DNA of 64,000 nucleotides from Pollutimonas thiosulfatoxidans (GTDB taxonomy: Bacteria > Pseudomonadota > Gammaproteobacteria > Burkholderiales > Burkholderiaceae_B). The position numbers and the translations under genes were made by a program. Each line of letters starts with the position of its first letter. Positions within the stretch are counted from its first letter, which is position 1. The DNA lies in contig NZ_CP022987.1 of NCBI RefSeq assembly GCF_004022565.1, forward strand, positions 1,860,001 to 1,924,000, written 5' to 3'. The notes below the pieces were generated by a model. The model was not told the origin of the DNA. It saw only the letters and a program-made list of their open reading frames with translations, and ran no database searches. Below, in pieces: positions 27,932 through 36,260 of the stretch.

Positions 27932-29464
27932 TTAAAGGTCTTTGTACTGCTCGCGCAGCACGTTCTTTTGCACCTTGCCCATGGTATTGCGCACCAGTTG
28001 ATCCACCACATGGATGCGCTTGGGTATCTTGAAATTGGCGAGCCGGGATTTCAGCGCCGCCTCGAGTGACTTGATATCTATTGTGTGTCCGGCGCGCGGC
28101 ACCACCACCGCCACTACGGCCTCGCCAAATTCGGGATGCGGCACGCCGATTACGGCCGACTCGTCCACCCCCGGCATCTCGTCGATGACCAACTCTATCT
28201 CTTTGGGATAGACGTTATAGCCACCAGAGATGATCAAATCCTTGCTGCGGCCAACGATGGTCAAGTAGTTATCGGGGACACCATCGCCGCCCCACTGCCC
28301 CACGTCGCCCGTGCGGAACCAGCCGTCCTGGGTGAACTCCTCACGTGTTTTTTCCGGCATGCGCCAGTAGCCCTTGAAGACGTTGGGCCCGCGCACCTGC
28401 ACATTGCCCACCTGGCCCGGCGCCAGCGGTGCAGCGGCATCATCCACCACCCGCACAGATACGCCGGGCAATGCCTGGCCGACCGTACCGCCAATCCGTT
28501 GGCCGACGGCCGGATCATACGGATTGGAGGTAAGCATGATGGTTTCGCTCATGCCATAGCGCTCCAGGATAGTGTGGCCGCTACGCTCGACAAAAGCATT
28601 GAAGGTTTCCTTGAGCAGCGGCGCGGACCCGGAGATGAATAAGCGGATGTTGCGACAGACCTCACGATTGAAGCGCTGATCTGCCAGCAGCCGGACGTAA
28701 TAAGTGGGCACGCCCATCATGATGGTGCTTAGCGGCAAGTAGTGGATGGCCTGGTCTATATTCAGCTTGGGCAGCCATATCATCCTGGCGCCGGCCAGCA
28801 AGGCGCCGTGCGAGGCGACGAACAAGCCGTGCACATGAAAGATCGGCAGCATGTGCAGCAGCACATCGTCCGCACGCCACCCCCAGTAACGGTGCAATAC
28901 CTGTGCATTGGATGACAGGTTGCCGTGGGTCAGCATGGCGCCCTTGCTGCGCCCCGTCGTGCCGGAGGTGTACAAAATGGCAGCCAGATCATCGGTTTGC
29001 CGCGGCACGGACTCGAACTGGTCGCCCTGGCTGGCGGCGGCCACCGCCAGGCTGCCGCTGCCGTCGTCATCCAGCGTGTAGACATGTGCGGTGCCGGTCT
29101 TGTCGGCCAGCTGCGTGATCCATTCCAGGTTGCGACTATCGCACACCACGACGGAAGGTTCGGCGTCAGTCAGGAAGTACTCGACCTCCGCGGCCTTATA
29201 GGCCGTGTTCAATGGCAAATAGACCAGACCCGCACGCACCGTGGCCAGATAAAGCATCAGCGCTGTCGGAGACTTTTCCACCTGCACCGCCACGCGCGCA
29301 CCCGACGGCAGATCGAGCGCAAGCAACAGATTCGCCAGCCTGGCGCTCATTTGTTCAATGTCGTTCCAGCTGTAATTCTGGTCGGGGGTCTCGATGGCGA
29401 TCTGCGAGCGGTCGGCAGGAAAGCCGGAAGCAAGCAGAGCATACAAATTGGCGTTGCCTTCCAA
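27932..29464 (-). CDS. matB: Malonyl-CoA synthetase
   Basis: The 510-residue AMP-forming ligase activates malonate to malonyl-CoA. ANL-superfamily motifs are present: LYTSGTTGRSKGAMLTHGNL (P-loop), ILERYGMSETIMLTSNP, TGDVGQW, GRSKDLIISGGYNVYPKEIE and the C-terminal lysine in MGKVQKN. The TTG at 29464 was chosen because GGAG lies 6 bases before it and the product then begins EGNANLYALL like other MatB proteins. The frame is open further upstream, but that part lies inside the enoyl-CoA hydratase gene, which ends one base before this start. The neighbour, malonyl-CoA decarboxylase, supports the substrate. Confidence 0.88.
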   Translation of the reverse strand: MEGNANLYALLASGFPADRSQIAIETPDQNYSWNDIEQMSARLANLLLALDLPSGARVAVQVEKSPTALMLYLATVRAGLVYLPLNTAYKAAEVEYFLTDAEPSVVVCDSRNLEWITQLADKTGTAHVYTLDDDGSGSLAVAAASQGDQFESVPRQTDDLAAILYTSGTTGRSKGAMLTHGNLSSNAQVLHRYWGWRADDVLLHMLPIFHVHGLFVASHGALLAGARMIWLPKLNIDQAIHYLPLSTIMMGVPTYYVRLLADQRFNREVCRNIRLFISGSAPLLKETFNAFVERSGHTILERYGMSETIMLTSNPYDPAVGQRIGGTVGQALPGVSVRVVDDAAAPLAPGQVGNVQVRGPNVFKGYWRMPEKTREEFTQDGWFRTGDVGQWGGDGVPDNYLTIVGRSKDLIISGGYNVYPKEIELVIDEMPGVDESAVIGVPHPEFGEAVVAVVVPRAGHTIDIKSLEAALKSRLANFKIPKRIHVVDQLVRNTMGKVQKNVLREQYKDL

Positions 29465-29465
29465 G

Positions 29466-30278
29466 TCATTCTCCAGAAAAGACGGGCGGCTCACCCGCCA
29501 GAAATGCGCGTACACCTTCTTGGTGATCGCGACTTTGTGCATAGCTGAATAGCGACTGCAATTCATCATGCGTCAGCGGTTCGGGTTGAACACTCAAACG
29601 GTTAATCGTCTGTTTGTTCAGACGCGCGGCAAGTGGCGCACCTTGCGCCAGCCGCCCGGCAGTCCGCATGACATCTTGTGCCAGGTCAGCGTCGGGCAAC
29701 ACTCGGGTCAGCAAGCCCTTGGCGAGGGCCTGGGATGCATTAAAGATCCGTCCCTCCAGCAAGATCTCCAGCGTGGTCGCGCGACCGGCAAGCGCCAGCA
29801 GCCCGCGCATCTCTTCCGGCGCCATGGGAAAACCAAGTTGGTTGATCGGCACGCCCAGGCGCGCCGACTGGCCCGCAATACGCAAGTCACACTGGCTTGC
29901 GATCTCGAGTCCGCCGCCTACGCATACCCCCTCGATCTGAGCCAGGACGGGATGCGGGCAAGCTGCGACGGCTGCAAGCGCCGGCGCAATAACTTGCATG
30001 TGATAGTGCATGACGCTGGCCAGCTTCCCACGCTCTTGCGGAAATTCGCGGATATCCGCCCCGGCTGCAAAGTTGCCGCCTTCGCCGCGGAGCACCACGC
30101 AGCGCAGATCCATGTCAGCGGACAAACCGCCGAAAATTTCGGCAAGCTGGCCCCACATCGCCACGGTGATTGCGTTCAGGCGACCCGGATGGCTTAGCGT
30201 GACCCAGGCGATCGCGCCTTGACGCTCGCAAAGCACGCGGCCTGTGGCGGCAGCGTCGCGGTTGTCGTTCATAGCCAT
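29466..30278 (-). CDS. Enoyl-CoA hydratase/isomerase family protein
   Basis: The 270-residue crotonase-fold protein has both oxyanion-hole segments, GGNFAAGADIREF and IEGVCVGGGLEIASQCDLR. The acidic residue at the expected hydratase position lies in GFPMAPEEMRGLL. The precise acyl-CoA substrate cannot be read from the sequence. Its position between malonyl-CoA decarboxylase and malonyl-CoA synthetase, overlapping the former by 10 bases, implies a role in malonyl- or a related acyl-CoA route. This gene is not part of the classical mat operon. ATG at 30278 or the one two codons later (30272, overlapping the previous stop) could start it. Confidence 0.85.
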   Translation of the reverse strand: MAMNDNRDAAATGRVLCERQGAIAWVTLSHPGRLNAITVAMWGQLAEIFGGLSADMDLRCVVLRGEGGNFAAGADIREFPQERGKLASVMHYHMQVIAPALAAVAACPHPVLAQIEGVCVGGGLEIASQCDLRIAGQSARLGVPINQLGFPMAPEEMRGLLALAGRATTLEILLEGRIFNASQALAKGLLTRVLPDADLAQDVMRTAGRLAQGAPLAARLNKQTINRLSVQPEPLTHDELQSLFSYAQSRDHQEGVRAFLAGEPPVFSGE

Positions 30279-31561
30279 CGCAAGTTCAGTCCCGTTTTAG
30301 GTTTGCCGGCCGCCAACTGAGCCAGATTGTCATCAAGCTGGTCCAGTTCGTACAGATAGTTGGCCATCAACCCGCAGGATTGCGCCATACCCTTGGCCGA
30401 GCAGTCGGCCGCCCAGTTCAGCCGTTCAATGCGAGCACCGTTACCCAGATGAAAGCGTGCGACCGGATCAAGCGGCTGGCCGTTCTTCATGGATTTCAGG
30501 TAGTGCGTCGCCAGGCGCAGGCCAGTGCGCTGGACTGAATCGGCGTCCTGCCCGGCTGCAGCAGCCTGCAGCCGCTCCACCCATTTCTGGCCGGCCTGCG
30601 GATCGTCCAACAAGGCTTGTCGATCGGCCTTGTCGGGCAGGACGGACTGCAAGGCCTTGCCATCCTGTTTGCTTAACCAAGCCACAAAGCCCGGCATGGG
30701 GGACAAGGTAGCGAAAGACTTGAGCCGCGGCAGCTCGCGCAGCAATTCGTCGATGACCCGCTTGAGCAGGAAGTTGCCAAAGCTGATGCCGCGCAAACCC
30801 GGCTGGGTATTCGAAATGGAATAAAAAATGGCCCAGCGCGCCTTGCTGGGGTCGCCGTCCGGGACATGAGGGTCCAGCAGTGTTTGAACGTTGCCAACCA
30901 TTTGTGCCGAGAAGGCGACCTCAACGAAGATCAGCGGCTCGTCGTTCATGCGAGGATGAAAGAAGGCGTAGCAGCGTCGGTGCGCCGCAACACGGTGACG
31001 CAGCTCCTCCCACGAGCGGATCTCGTGCACGGCTTCATACTGGATGAGCTTTTCGAGCAGTGAAGCGGGCGAGTCCCAATTGATGGGCCGCAGTTCCAGC
31101 ATGCCGACGTCGAACCAGTTGGATAAAAGTCCTTCCAGCTCGCGCTCCATGACCGACAGGCCGGCGACCTGGTTACGCCAGCGCAGCATGTCGGCGCGCA
31201 ACTCGACCAGCAGGCGCAAGTTATCGGCTTGCGCATAGAGACGGCGGAAGACATGCAGGCCCAGCTCGCCACGCGGCTCCAGGGTGGCGCTGGCATGCGC
31301 CAGCCCGGCCAGAAATGTACGCCGCTCTTTACCATCGGCGGCAAGATAACGTTGGCTCCATTGCTTGGCCAGGCGATTGGCCGCCACGTCGGTCAAGCGG
31401 GCAGTAAATAGCGATAGCACCTCTTGTGCGCTGGGCCAGGGGTCGCGCTCGAGCCAGCGGCCAAGGCGCGCCATCAGGCCTTGCGTTTCGGCGCCGTCGG
31501 CCGGGAGGTTTTCCGCCTCGCGGGTCGCGTCGGCCGCAGTCGGAGAGTGTGTCGTTGCCAT
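30269..31561 (-). CDS. Malonyl-CoA decarboxylase
   Basis: The 430-residue enzyme decarboxylates malonyl-CoA to acetyl-CoA. An N-terminal helical domain (to about 190) precedes the GNAT-like catalytic domain. That domain has the HPRMNDEPLIFVEVAF, FYSISNTQPGLRGISFGNFL and FATLSPMPGF blocks and the RFHLGNGARIERLNWAAD histidine motif near the C-terminus. Length matches bacterial MatA/MCD. The ATG at 31561 touches the stop codon of the GntR gene (TAATG) with AGGAG upstream, so regulator and enzyme are translationally coupled. It is the central enzyme of the malonate operon. Confidence 0.92.
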   Translation of the reverse strand: MATTHSPTAADATREAENLPADGAETQGLMARLGRWLERDPWPSAQEVLSLFTARLTDVAANRLAKQWSQRYLAADGKERRTFLAGLAHASATLEPRGELGLHVFRRLYAQADNLRLLVELRADMLRWRNQVAGLSVMERELEGLLSNWFDVGMLELRPINWDSPASLLEKLIQYEAVHEIRSWEELRHRVAAHRRCYAFFHPRMNDEPLIFVEVAFSAQMVGNVQTLLDPHVPDGDPSKARWAIFYSISNTQPGLRGISFGNFLLKRVIDELLRELPRLKSFATLSPMPGFVAWLSKQDGKALQSVLPDKADRQALLDDPQAGQKWVERLQAAAAGQDADSVQRTGLRLATHYLKSMKNGQPLDPVARFHLGNGARIERLNWAADCSAKGMAQSCGLMANYLYELDQLDDNLAQLAAGKPKTGLNLRWL

Positions 31562-32286
31562 TAATAGACTCCTGTATGGGGCAAGGCGTCAGCCGCAGGC
31601 TCATGCGCACCGGGGCGGTCGTCTGGCTGCCCGGCTTCCTGGGCAAGCGCATGCAAAGCGTCAAGCTGACGCATCAAATGTTTGCGGGTCAATGCTTCGG
31701 CGCCGTCCGGATCGCGCGCCTTGAGCGCGGCGAAGATGGCCAGGTGCTCGGCACAGGACTCGGCCACGCGGCCCGGATAGGCCAGGCTTTTGTGTCGCGA
31801 CAGGCTGAGCAGCTTGCGAAGATTGTCGATCAAGTCCGATAGCCAGCGATTGTCGGCCAGCTCTTGCACCGCTTCGTGTATGAGGGCGTTACTGGCGTAG
31901 TACTGATCGATATCGCCAAGCGAGGCATGCTCTTGCAGCCGATCATGCAGGGGCTGCAGGCGATGCAGGTCCTGGTCGCTGACCTTGCTGGCCGCCTCGT
32001 AGGCGCAACGACCTTCCAGCATCGCCATCAGCGGGAAGATCTGGTCCATGTCGTGCATGGAGAGCTCGTTGACGAAGCAGCCCCGCCGAGGCTCCAGGCG
32101 CAACAAGCCTTCGGCCACCAGCACCTTAAGGGCCTCGCGTAACGGCGTGCGCGAGATGCCCAGGCTTTGCGTAAGGCGGACCTCGTCTATCCATTCGCCC
32201 GCCTGCAGCTCGCGCGCCTGTATCATCGCGCGCAGTCGGTCGGCCACCTCTTGGTATAGCACCTGCTGGACAATACGCTTGCTCAT
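31561..32286 (-). CDS. GntR-family (FCD) transcriptional regulator of malonate genes
   Basis: The 241-residue protein has an N-terminal winged helix (VLYQEVADRLRAMIQARELQ, TQSLGISRTPLREALKVL) and a C-terminal FCD ligand-binding helical bundle (about 85-215), with the metal-binding Asp/His pattern in ALIHEAV and EHLAIFAAL. FCD regulators often sense small organic acids or acyl-CoAs. First gene of the malonate operon, so it resembles MatR, which responds to malonate or malonyl-CoA. ATG at 32286 follows GGAG. A CATAATT-N3-AATTATG palindrome lies 22 bases upstream, the likely autoregulatory operator. Confidence 0.88.
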   Translation of the reverse strand: MSKRIVQQVLYQEVADRLRAMIQARELQAGEWIDEVRLTQSLGISRTPLREALKVLVAEGLLRLEPRRGCFVNELSMHDMDQIFPLMAMLEGRCAYEAASKVSDQDLHRLQPLHDRLQEHASLGDIDQYYASNALIHEAVQELADNRWLSDLIDNLRKLLSLSRHKSLAYPGRVAESCAEHLAIFAALKARDPDGAEALTRKHLMRQLDALHALAQEAGQPDDRPGAHEPAADALPHTGVY

Positions 32287-32307
32287 TGCGACTCCGTCAG
32301 CCGACCT

Positions 32308-32324
32308 CATAATTCATAATTATG
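32308..32324. promoter_or_regulatory. Palindrome upstream of the GntR gene, likely operator
   Basis: CATAATT (32308-32314) and AATTATG (32318-32324) form a perfect 7-bp inverted repeat with a 3-base centre. It lies in the divergent gap between the GntR gene and the PLP-enzyme gene, a natural place for GntR binding. A second small palindrome, CCCTA-A-TAGGG, is at 32369-32379. Confidence 0.5.
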
Positions 32325-32462
32325 GCGAAGTCGTAGCGGGCTGCAAACCCTGCACCTCCTATAGTTTTCCCTAATAGGGTCAGGCTGCGGCGTATCATTA
32401 AGCCCTAGCCGTTGGGGCGCGCTGTCCCCAGCCCCCTGCGCAAACTTACTGGAGAAAACGTA

Positions 32463-33689
32463 ATGAAGGCCGAAACGCCCATCCCCTCGCATGAAGACCC
32501 GGCAGCGTGGCACGATGAGACCACCGTGCTGCATGGCGACGCATCATTGGCGACGGACAGTTCGGTTGTGCCGCCCATTCATTACAGCGCCACCTTTCGC
32601 GCCGACAGCGCCGAGCAGTTTGCCGAGATGGCAAACACTCCGCGCTCCCCAAGCTTTTACACGCGTTACGGCAATCCGGTGCACAAACGCGTCGAGGCCG
32701 TGCTGGCCGAGCTGGAAGAGACAGAAACAGCCTTGCTGATGGCGTCGGGCATGGGCGCCATCAGCACGACCTTGCTTGCGCTGGTTTCTGCTGGCGACCA
32801 CGTGATCGCACAGCAGCGTCATTACATGAGCACCTCGCGCATGTTCGAGGAAGTGCTGCCGCGCTTCGGCGTCAGCTACACCGTTGTGGATCAGACCGAT
32901 ACCCAGGCGCTGGCGGATGCCATCCGTCCCAACACCCGCCTGATCATGGTCGAGACGCCGGTCAACCCTACCCTGTCGCTCACTGATCTTGCCGCCGTTG
33001 CCCGGTTGGCCAAGCCCCGCGGCATTATTACCGTGGCAGACAATACCTTTGCGTCGCCGCTGAATCAGAAGCCGCATACGCTGGGGATAGACATCGTCGT
33101 GCACAGCGCAACCAAATACCTGGGCGGCCACCACGACATTACCGCTGGCGCCGTCTGCTGCAGCAACGAACACGCCGCAAAAATATGGGATATGCACACC
33201 ACACTGGGCGCCGTGTTGTCCCCCATGGACGCCTGGCTATTGCTGCGCGGCATGCGCACCTTGCCCTTGCGCGTCGAGCGCATCAATGCCAACGCACTGG
33301 CTCTGGCTCAATGGCTGGAAAGCCAGCCACAAATCCAGGCCGTGTTCTATCCAGGACTGGCCAGCCATCCGCAACATGCCTTGGCGAAAAAACAAATGAA
33401 AGGCTACGGCGCGGTTATTGCCTTTTCGGTAAAAGGCGACTTCGATGCAACCAGCCGCTTTGTGTCGGCACTGAAGCTGGCCACGCACGCCGTCAGTCTG
33501 GGCGGGGTCGAGACGCTGGCCGTGCACACGGCGGCAATGTGGGCCGGAACCATGACGCCGGCACAAATGATTGCCGCCGGCATCGAACCCAATTTCGTGC
33601 GGATGTCAGTGGGGATCGAGCATATCGACGATCTGAAGGCCGATTTGGGGCAGGCGCTGGCCGTCGCTGATGTAGCACGCGCTACCTAA
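32463..33689 (+). CDS. Cystathionine gamma-synthase-family PLP enzyme
   Basis: The 408-residue Cys/Met-metabolism enzyme carries the PLP-binding lysine in HSATKYLGGHHDI, the phosphate-binding MASGMGAIS loop, the YTRYGNP motif from the neighbouring subunit and SLGGVETLAVHTA near the C-terminus. The family includes cystathionine gamma-synthase, methionine gamma-lyase and O-acylhomoserine sulfhydrylase. Sequence alone does not separate them with confidence. ATG at 32463 follows GGAG at 8 bases. It is divergent from the malonate operon and overlaps the minus-strand small gene at its 3' end by 8 bases. Confidence 0.9.
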   Translation: MKAETPIPSHEDPAAWHDETTVLHGDASLATDSSVVPPIHYSATFRADSAEQFAEMANTPRSPSFYTRYGNPVHKRVEAVLAELEETETALLMASGMGAISTTLLALVSAGDHVIAQQRHYMSTSRMFEEVLPRFGVSYTVVDQTDTQALADAIRPNTRLIMVETPVNPTLSLTDLAAVARLAKPRGIITVADNTFASPLNQKPHTLGIDIVVHSATKYLGGHHDITAGAVCCSNEHAAKIWDMHTTLGAVLSPMDAWLLLRGMRTLPLRVERINANALALAQWLESQPQIQAVFYPGLASHPQHALAKKQMKGYGAVIAFSVKGDFDATSRFVSALKLATHAVSLGGVETLAVHTAAMWAGTMTPAQMIAAGIEPNFVRMSVGIEHIDDLKADLGQALAVADVARAT

Positions 33690-33903
33690 GGGTACGGCTG
33701 GTTCTTTGCGGCTCCACCGCCGATACCCCTTCGACATCGGTCAGGGTGGCAAGCCGGTCTTGCTCGATGCAGCCCGTAATTGCCCCCAGCGTCGCCAGTT
33801 CTTTTTCGACCTTCATGCCCGCCTGCCTGCAGCGCTCCACGACATCCAGGTAGCGATCCAGCCAGGTCTCGTGCACGAGTATTGTCAGTCTGATCTGAGC
33901 CAT
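33682..33903 (-). CDS. Small I9-inhibitor-like protein linked to subtilisin
   Basis: The 73-residue product, MAQIRLTILVHETWLDRYLD followed by a GAITGCIEQDRLATLTDVEGVSAVEPQR stretch, has the beta-alpha-beta pattern and the terminal GVxxVEP motif of the inhibitor-I9 fold. That fold normally forms the propeptide of subtilisins. Its start lies two bases after the subtilisin stop, so the two are one operon. A separate foldase or inhibitor acting in trans on the protease is the simplest reading, but it is inference. Similar small proteins are sometimes labelled aldolases in databases, which the sequence does not support. Confidence 0.7.
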   Translation of the reverse strand: MAQIRLTILVHETWLDRYLDVVERCRQAGMKVEKELATLGAITGCIEQDRLATLTDVEGVSAVEPQRTSRTLR

Positions 33904-33905
33904 GG

Positions 33906-35120
33906 CTATGCCTTTTCAGCCGCTTGCGGCGCTTGCACCAGACCAGCGCCGATATCGCGCTCGGGGTCTTCCAGATGCCGGGATCCCCGGGCCAGTATCG
34001 TCATAAGACGGTCGGCGCGCGCAGCGGAATCTGCCTCGGCATAAAGCGCCGCCACGCCTGCGACAAACGGTGCAGCCATGCTGGTGCCGCTGATGGTCCG
34101 GTATTGTTCCGGCTCGGGCCAGGCAGACAGAATATCCACACCCGGCGCTGCGATATCAACCTTGCCGCCGTTCTCGTGCAAGCCGCCGCTGGAAAATGTC
34201 GCTACTCGCAGATCCCGGTCCACAGCTGCCACAGCCATGATGGACGGGCAGTTGGCCGGATGACCCACCGGCGCGATCTTTTCGGGACGGCTGCTGTCGT
34301 TGCCGGCAGCAGCCACGATAAGCGTTCCCGCCGCCAGCGCCCGCTTGGCCACCGCTTCGAAAATAGTGGAATAAGCCTGCCCTGGCTCGACCGAGCTGCC
34401 CAGCGACATCGAAACGATGTGACATCCGTTTGCGACGGCCCAGTCCATGGCTTCCAGGATGTCCCCGTCCACCCCGCTGCCTTCATCGCCCAGGACCTTG
34501 CCGATATACAGCTCGGCCCCACTGGCCACGCCATAACGAGGGCGGGCGTCCGTGCCGGCCGGACCCGCCGCAATCCCTGCGCAGTGAGTGCCGTGCCCGT
34601 GGGCATCCTGCACCGTCTGGCCGTCAATAAAGGAACGTGCAGTGATGGCCCGGCTTGCGAAGTCGGGATGGCGCAGGTCCAGCCCGGTATCGAGCACTGC
34701 AATGCGTATGCCCTTGCCGGTATAGGGAGAACTGGCCGCTCCGACCGCCTGGACGCCCCATGGCGATCCAGACTCGTCGCCGCCGGTATCGCCCAGCATT
34801 GCTGTGACGCCGGCATGGGCCGAAATGGCGTAGACCGTGCGCTCGGGTTCGATGGCGAGGATGGCGCTATCGTTGGCCGCCACCGCGTCTGTGACGCGTT
34901 GCAGCCTGTCTGGCGTGCAACGTATCAGCGCCACACCGATATGATCAAAAACCAGGGCGCAGTGTTCTTGCAGGGCACCTGCCTTGCCGCTTTCGCGCTC
35001 GCCAACCGATGCGATGCTGACCTGGGCCAGGTCAGACAGCCTCTTGGCACTTTCTTGGGGTCGGTCTGTGCGCAACAATACCAGGTAACGGCCTGTCGTC
35101 GCTTGCTGGGTGTTCGGCAT
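33906..35120 (-). CDS. S8 family serine protease (subtilisin), no signal peptide
   Basis: The 404-residue protein has the complete catalytic set: Asp144 (AVLDTGLDLRHP), His176 (HGHGTHCAG), the oxyanion Asn274 (AAAGNDS) and Ser347 (GTSMAAPFVAG). The first 110 residues form a propeptide-like region (YLVLLRTDRP, SAILAIEPERTVYA). There is no signal peptide or membrane helix, so it is probably cytoplasmic or exported by an unusual route. GAGGA precedes the ATG at 35120. A tiny I9-like gene follows two bases after the stop. A LysR gene lies 78 bases upstream on the same strand. Confidence 0.88.
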   Translation of the reverse strand: MPNTQQATTGRYLVLLRTDRPQESAKRLSDLAQVSIASVGERESGKAGALQEHCALVFDHIGVALIRCTPDRLQRVTDAVAANDSAILAIEPERTVYAISAHAGVTAMLGDTGGDESGSPWGVQAVGAASSPYTGKGIRIAVLDTGLDLRHPDFASRAITARSFIDGQTVQDAHGHGTHCAGIAAGPAGTDARPRYGVASGAELYIGKVLGDEGSGVDGDILEAMDWAVANGCHIVSMSLGSSVEPGQAYSTIFEAVAKRALAAGTLIVAAAGNDSSRPEKIAPVGHPANCPSIMAVAAVDRDLRVATFSSGGLHENGGKVDIAAPGVDILSAWPEPEQYRTISGTSMAAPFVAGVAALYAEADSAARADRLMTILARGSRHLEDPERDIGAGLVQAPQAAEKA

Positions 35121-35198
35121 GAAGTCCTCTCGTCGACATGAGGATACTTGACAATAGCACGCCAGCCCGGCGGTGTGCGCGCCGGAATGTTTGGTCGA

Positions 35199-36131
35199 CT
35201 AGGAAACGGCGAAGACCTTCAAGGCTTGGTCATTTTGCGCGCGGGTGTGCTGGGCGAGATAATCCAGGAACACACGGGTACGCTCCGGAATGAACTTGCG
35301 GCTGGGCAGCGCCGCATACATCGCCAGCCGCCCGTTGATCCAGGGATGCAGTACTCGGACCAGATCGCCGCGCGCCAAATACGGCGCCACAATATCGAGC
35401 GATATGGATGTAATACCGGCCCCATCCAGGGCGGCGCGCAACAGCGTGTCAGTATGGTTGGCAATAAGCACCGGATCGACATTGAGCTCCACCACACGCC
35501 GCGGCTTTCCGGCGGACCACATCTTCCATGCGCGCAACGGCCTGTCCGGCCTTCTGAGACGCAGGCAATCGTGCTGGGTGAGATCCTGCGGCACCTTCAA
35601 GGCGCCGCGACGGTTTATATAAGACGGCGAGGCAACAAGAATGACATCGGACTCGATGATCTTGCGGGCAACGATATCGGCATTGAAACTGACATCGGTA
35701 CCCATCAGGGTGACGTCAAAATCTTCGATAGGAGGATCCCGGTGCGCCTCGACCTCGATATCAACCACAATACCCGGATGAGCGCGGCGAAATTCGGCAA
35801 GCATGGGGGCGATCACATAACTGGCCAGGACAGGCTCTGTATGGACCCGCAGTTGACCGACCAGCGTGTTGGTATGCGCGCTGGCCACGGCATCGGCTTC
35901 CTGGACGTCCTGCAGAATCTGGCGAACTCGACCGAGATAAGCCTGACCCGCTTCTGTAAGCGACACTTTGCGCGTGGTGCGCTGAAACAGGCGCGTGCCC
36001 AGATAGGCTTCGAGCTCGGCAATCACGCGCGTGACAGCGGGCGGAGACATATCCATCGCCCGCGCCGCCGCGGCAAAGCCGCTTTCGTCCGCTACACGCT
36101 CGAACACCTGCATCGCTACCAACTGATCCAT
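35199..36131 (-). CDS. LysR-family transcriptional regulator
   Basis: The 310-residue protein begins with a LysR winged helix (QVFERVADESGFAAAARAMD, SPPAVTRVIAELEAYLGTRLFQR) and continues with a periplasmic-binding-like effector domain from about residue 90. It is of the CrgA/DsdC-like short group. ATG at 36131 follows AGGAG. It is divergent from the YceI-hydroquinone reductase-pirin genes across a 130-base gap holding a TATTCC-N7-GGAATA site, so it probably controls them. The signal is unknown; redox or quinone stress is suggested by the target genes. Confidence 0.9.
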   Translation of the reverse strand: MDQLVAMQVFERVADESGFAAAARAMDMSPPAVTRVIAELEAYLGTRLFQRTTRKVSLTEAGQAYLGRVRQILQDVQEADAVASAHTNTLVGQLRVHTEPVLASYVIAPMLAEFRRAHPGIVVDIEVEAHRDPPIEDFDVTLMGTDVSFNADIVARKIIESDVILVASPSYINRRGALKVPQDLTQHDCLRLRRPDRPLRAWKMWSAGKPRRVVELNVDPVLIANHTDTLLRAALDGAGITSISLDIVAPYLARGDLVRVLHPWINGRLAMYAALPSRKFIPERTRVFLDYLAQHTRAQNDQALKVFAVS

Positions 36132-36155
36132 GATCGCTCCTGCGAAAAAACACAT

Positions 36156-36174
36156 TATTCCATATATCGGAATA
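36156..36174. promoter_or_regulatory. LysR-type operator between lysR and yceI
   Basis: TATTCC (36156-36161) and GGAATA (36169-36174) are inverted around 7 bases. This contains the T-N11-A pattern of LysR binding sites and lies 25 bases upstream of the LysR start. Further ATTCTAT-like halves to the right (near 36183) could be the activation site for the divergent yceI promoter. Confidence 0.6.
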
Positions 36175-36260
36175 GATCATGACTATTCTATCTATTTATT
36201 GTTTATCCAGGAAGCCTTACAGTGGATGCATCGCTAGACTCTTACAAGGACACCCCCATC

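Noticed and set aside
33924..36182. Two long plus-strand frames opposite the subtilisin and LysR genes
   Set aside because: Both are antisense to genes with complete catalytic or DNA-binding motifs and have no motif of their own.
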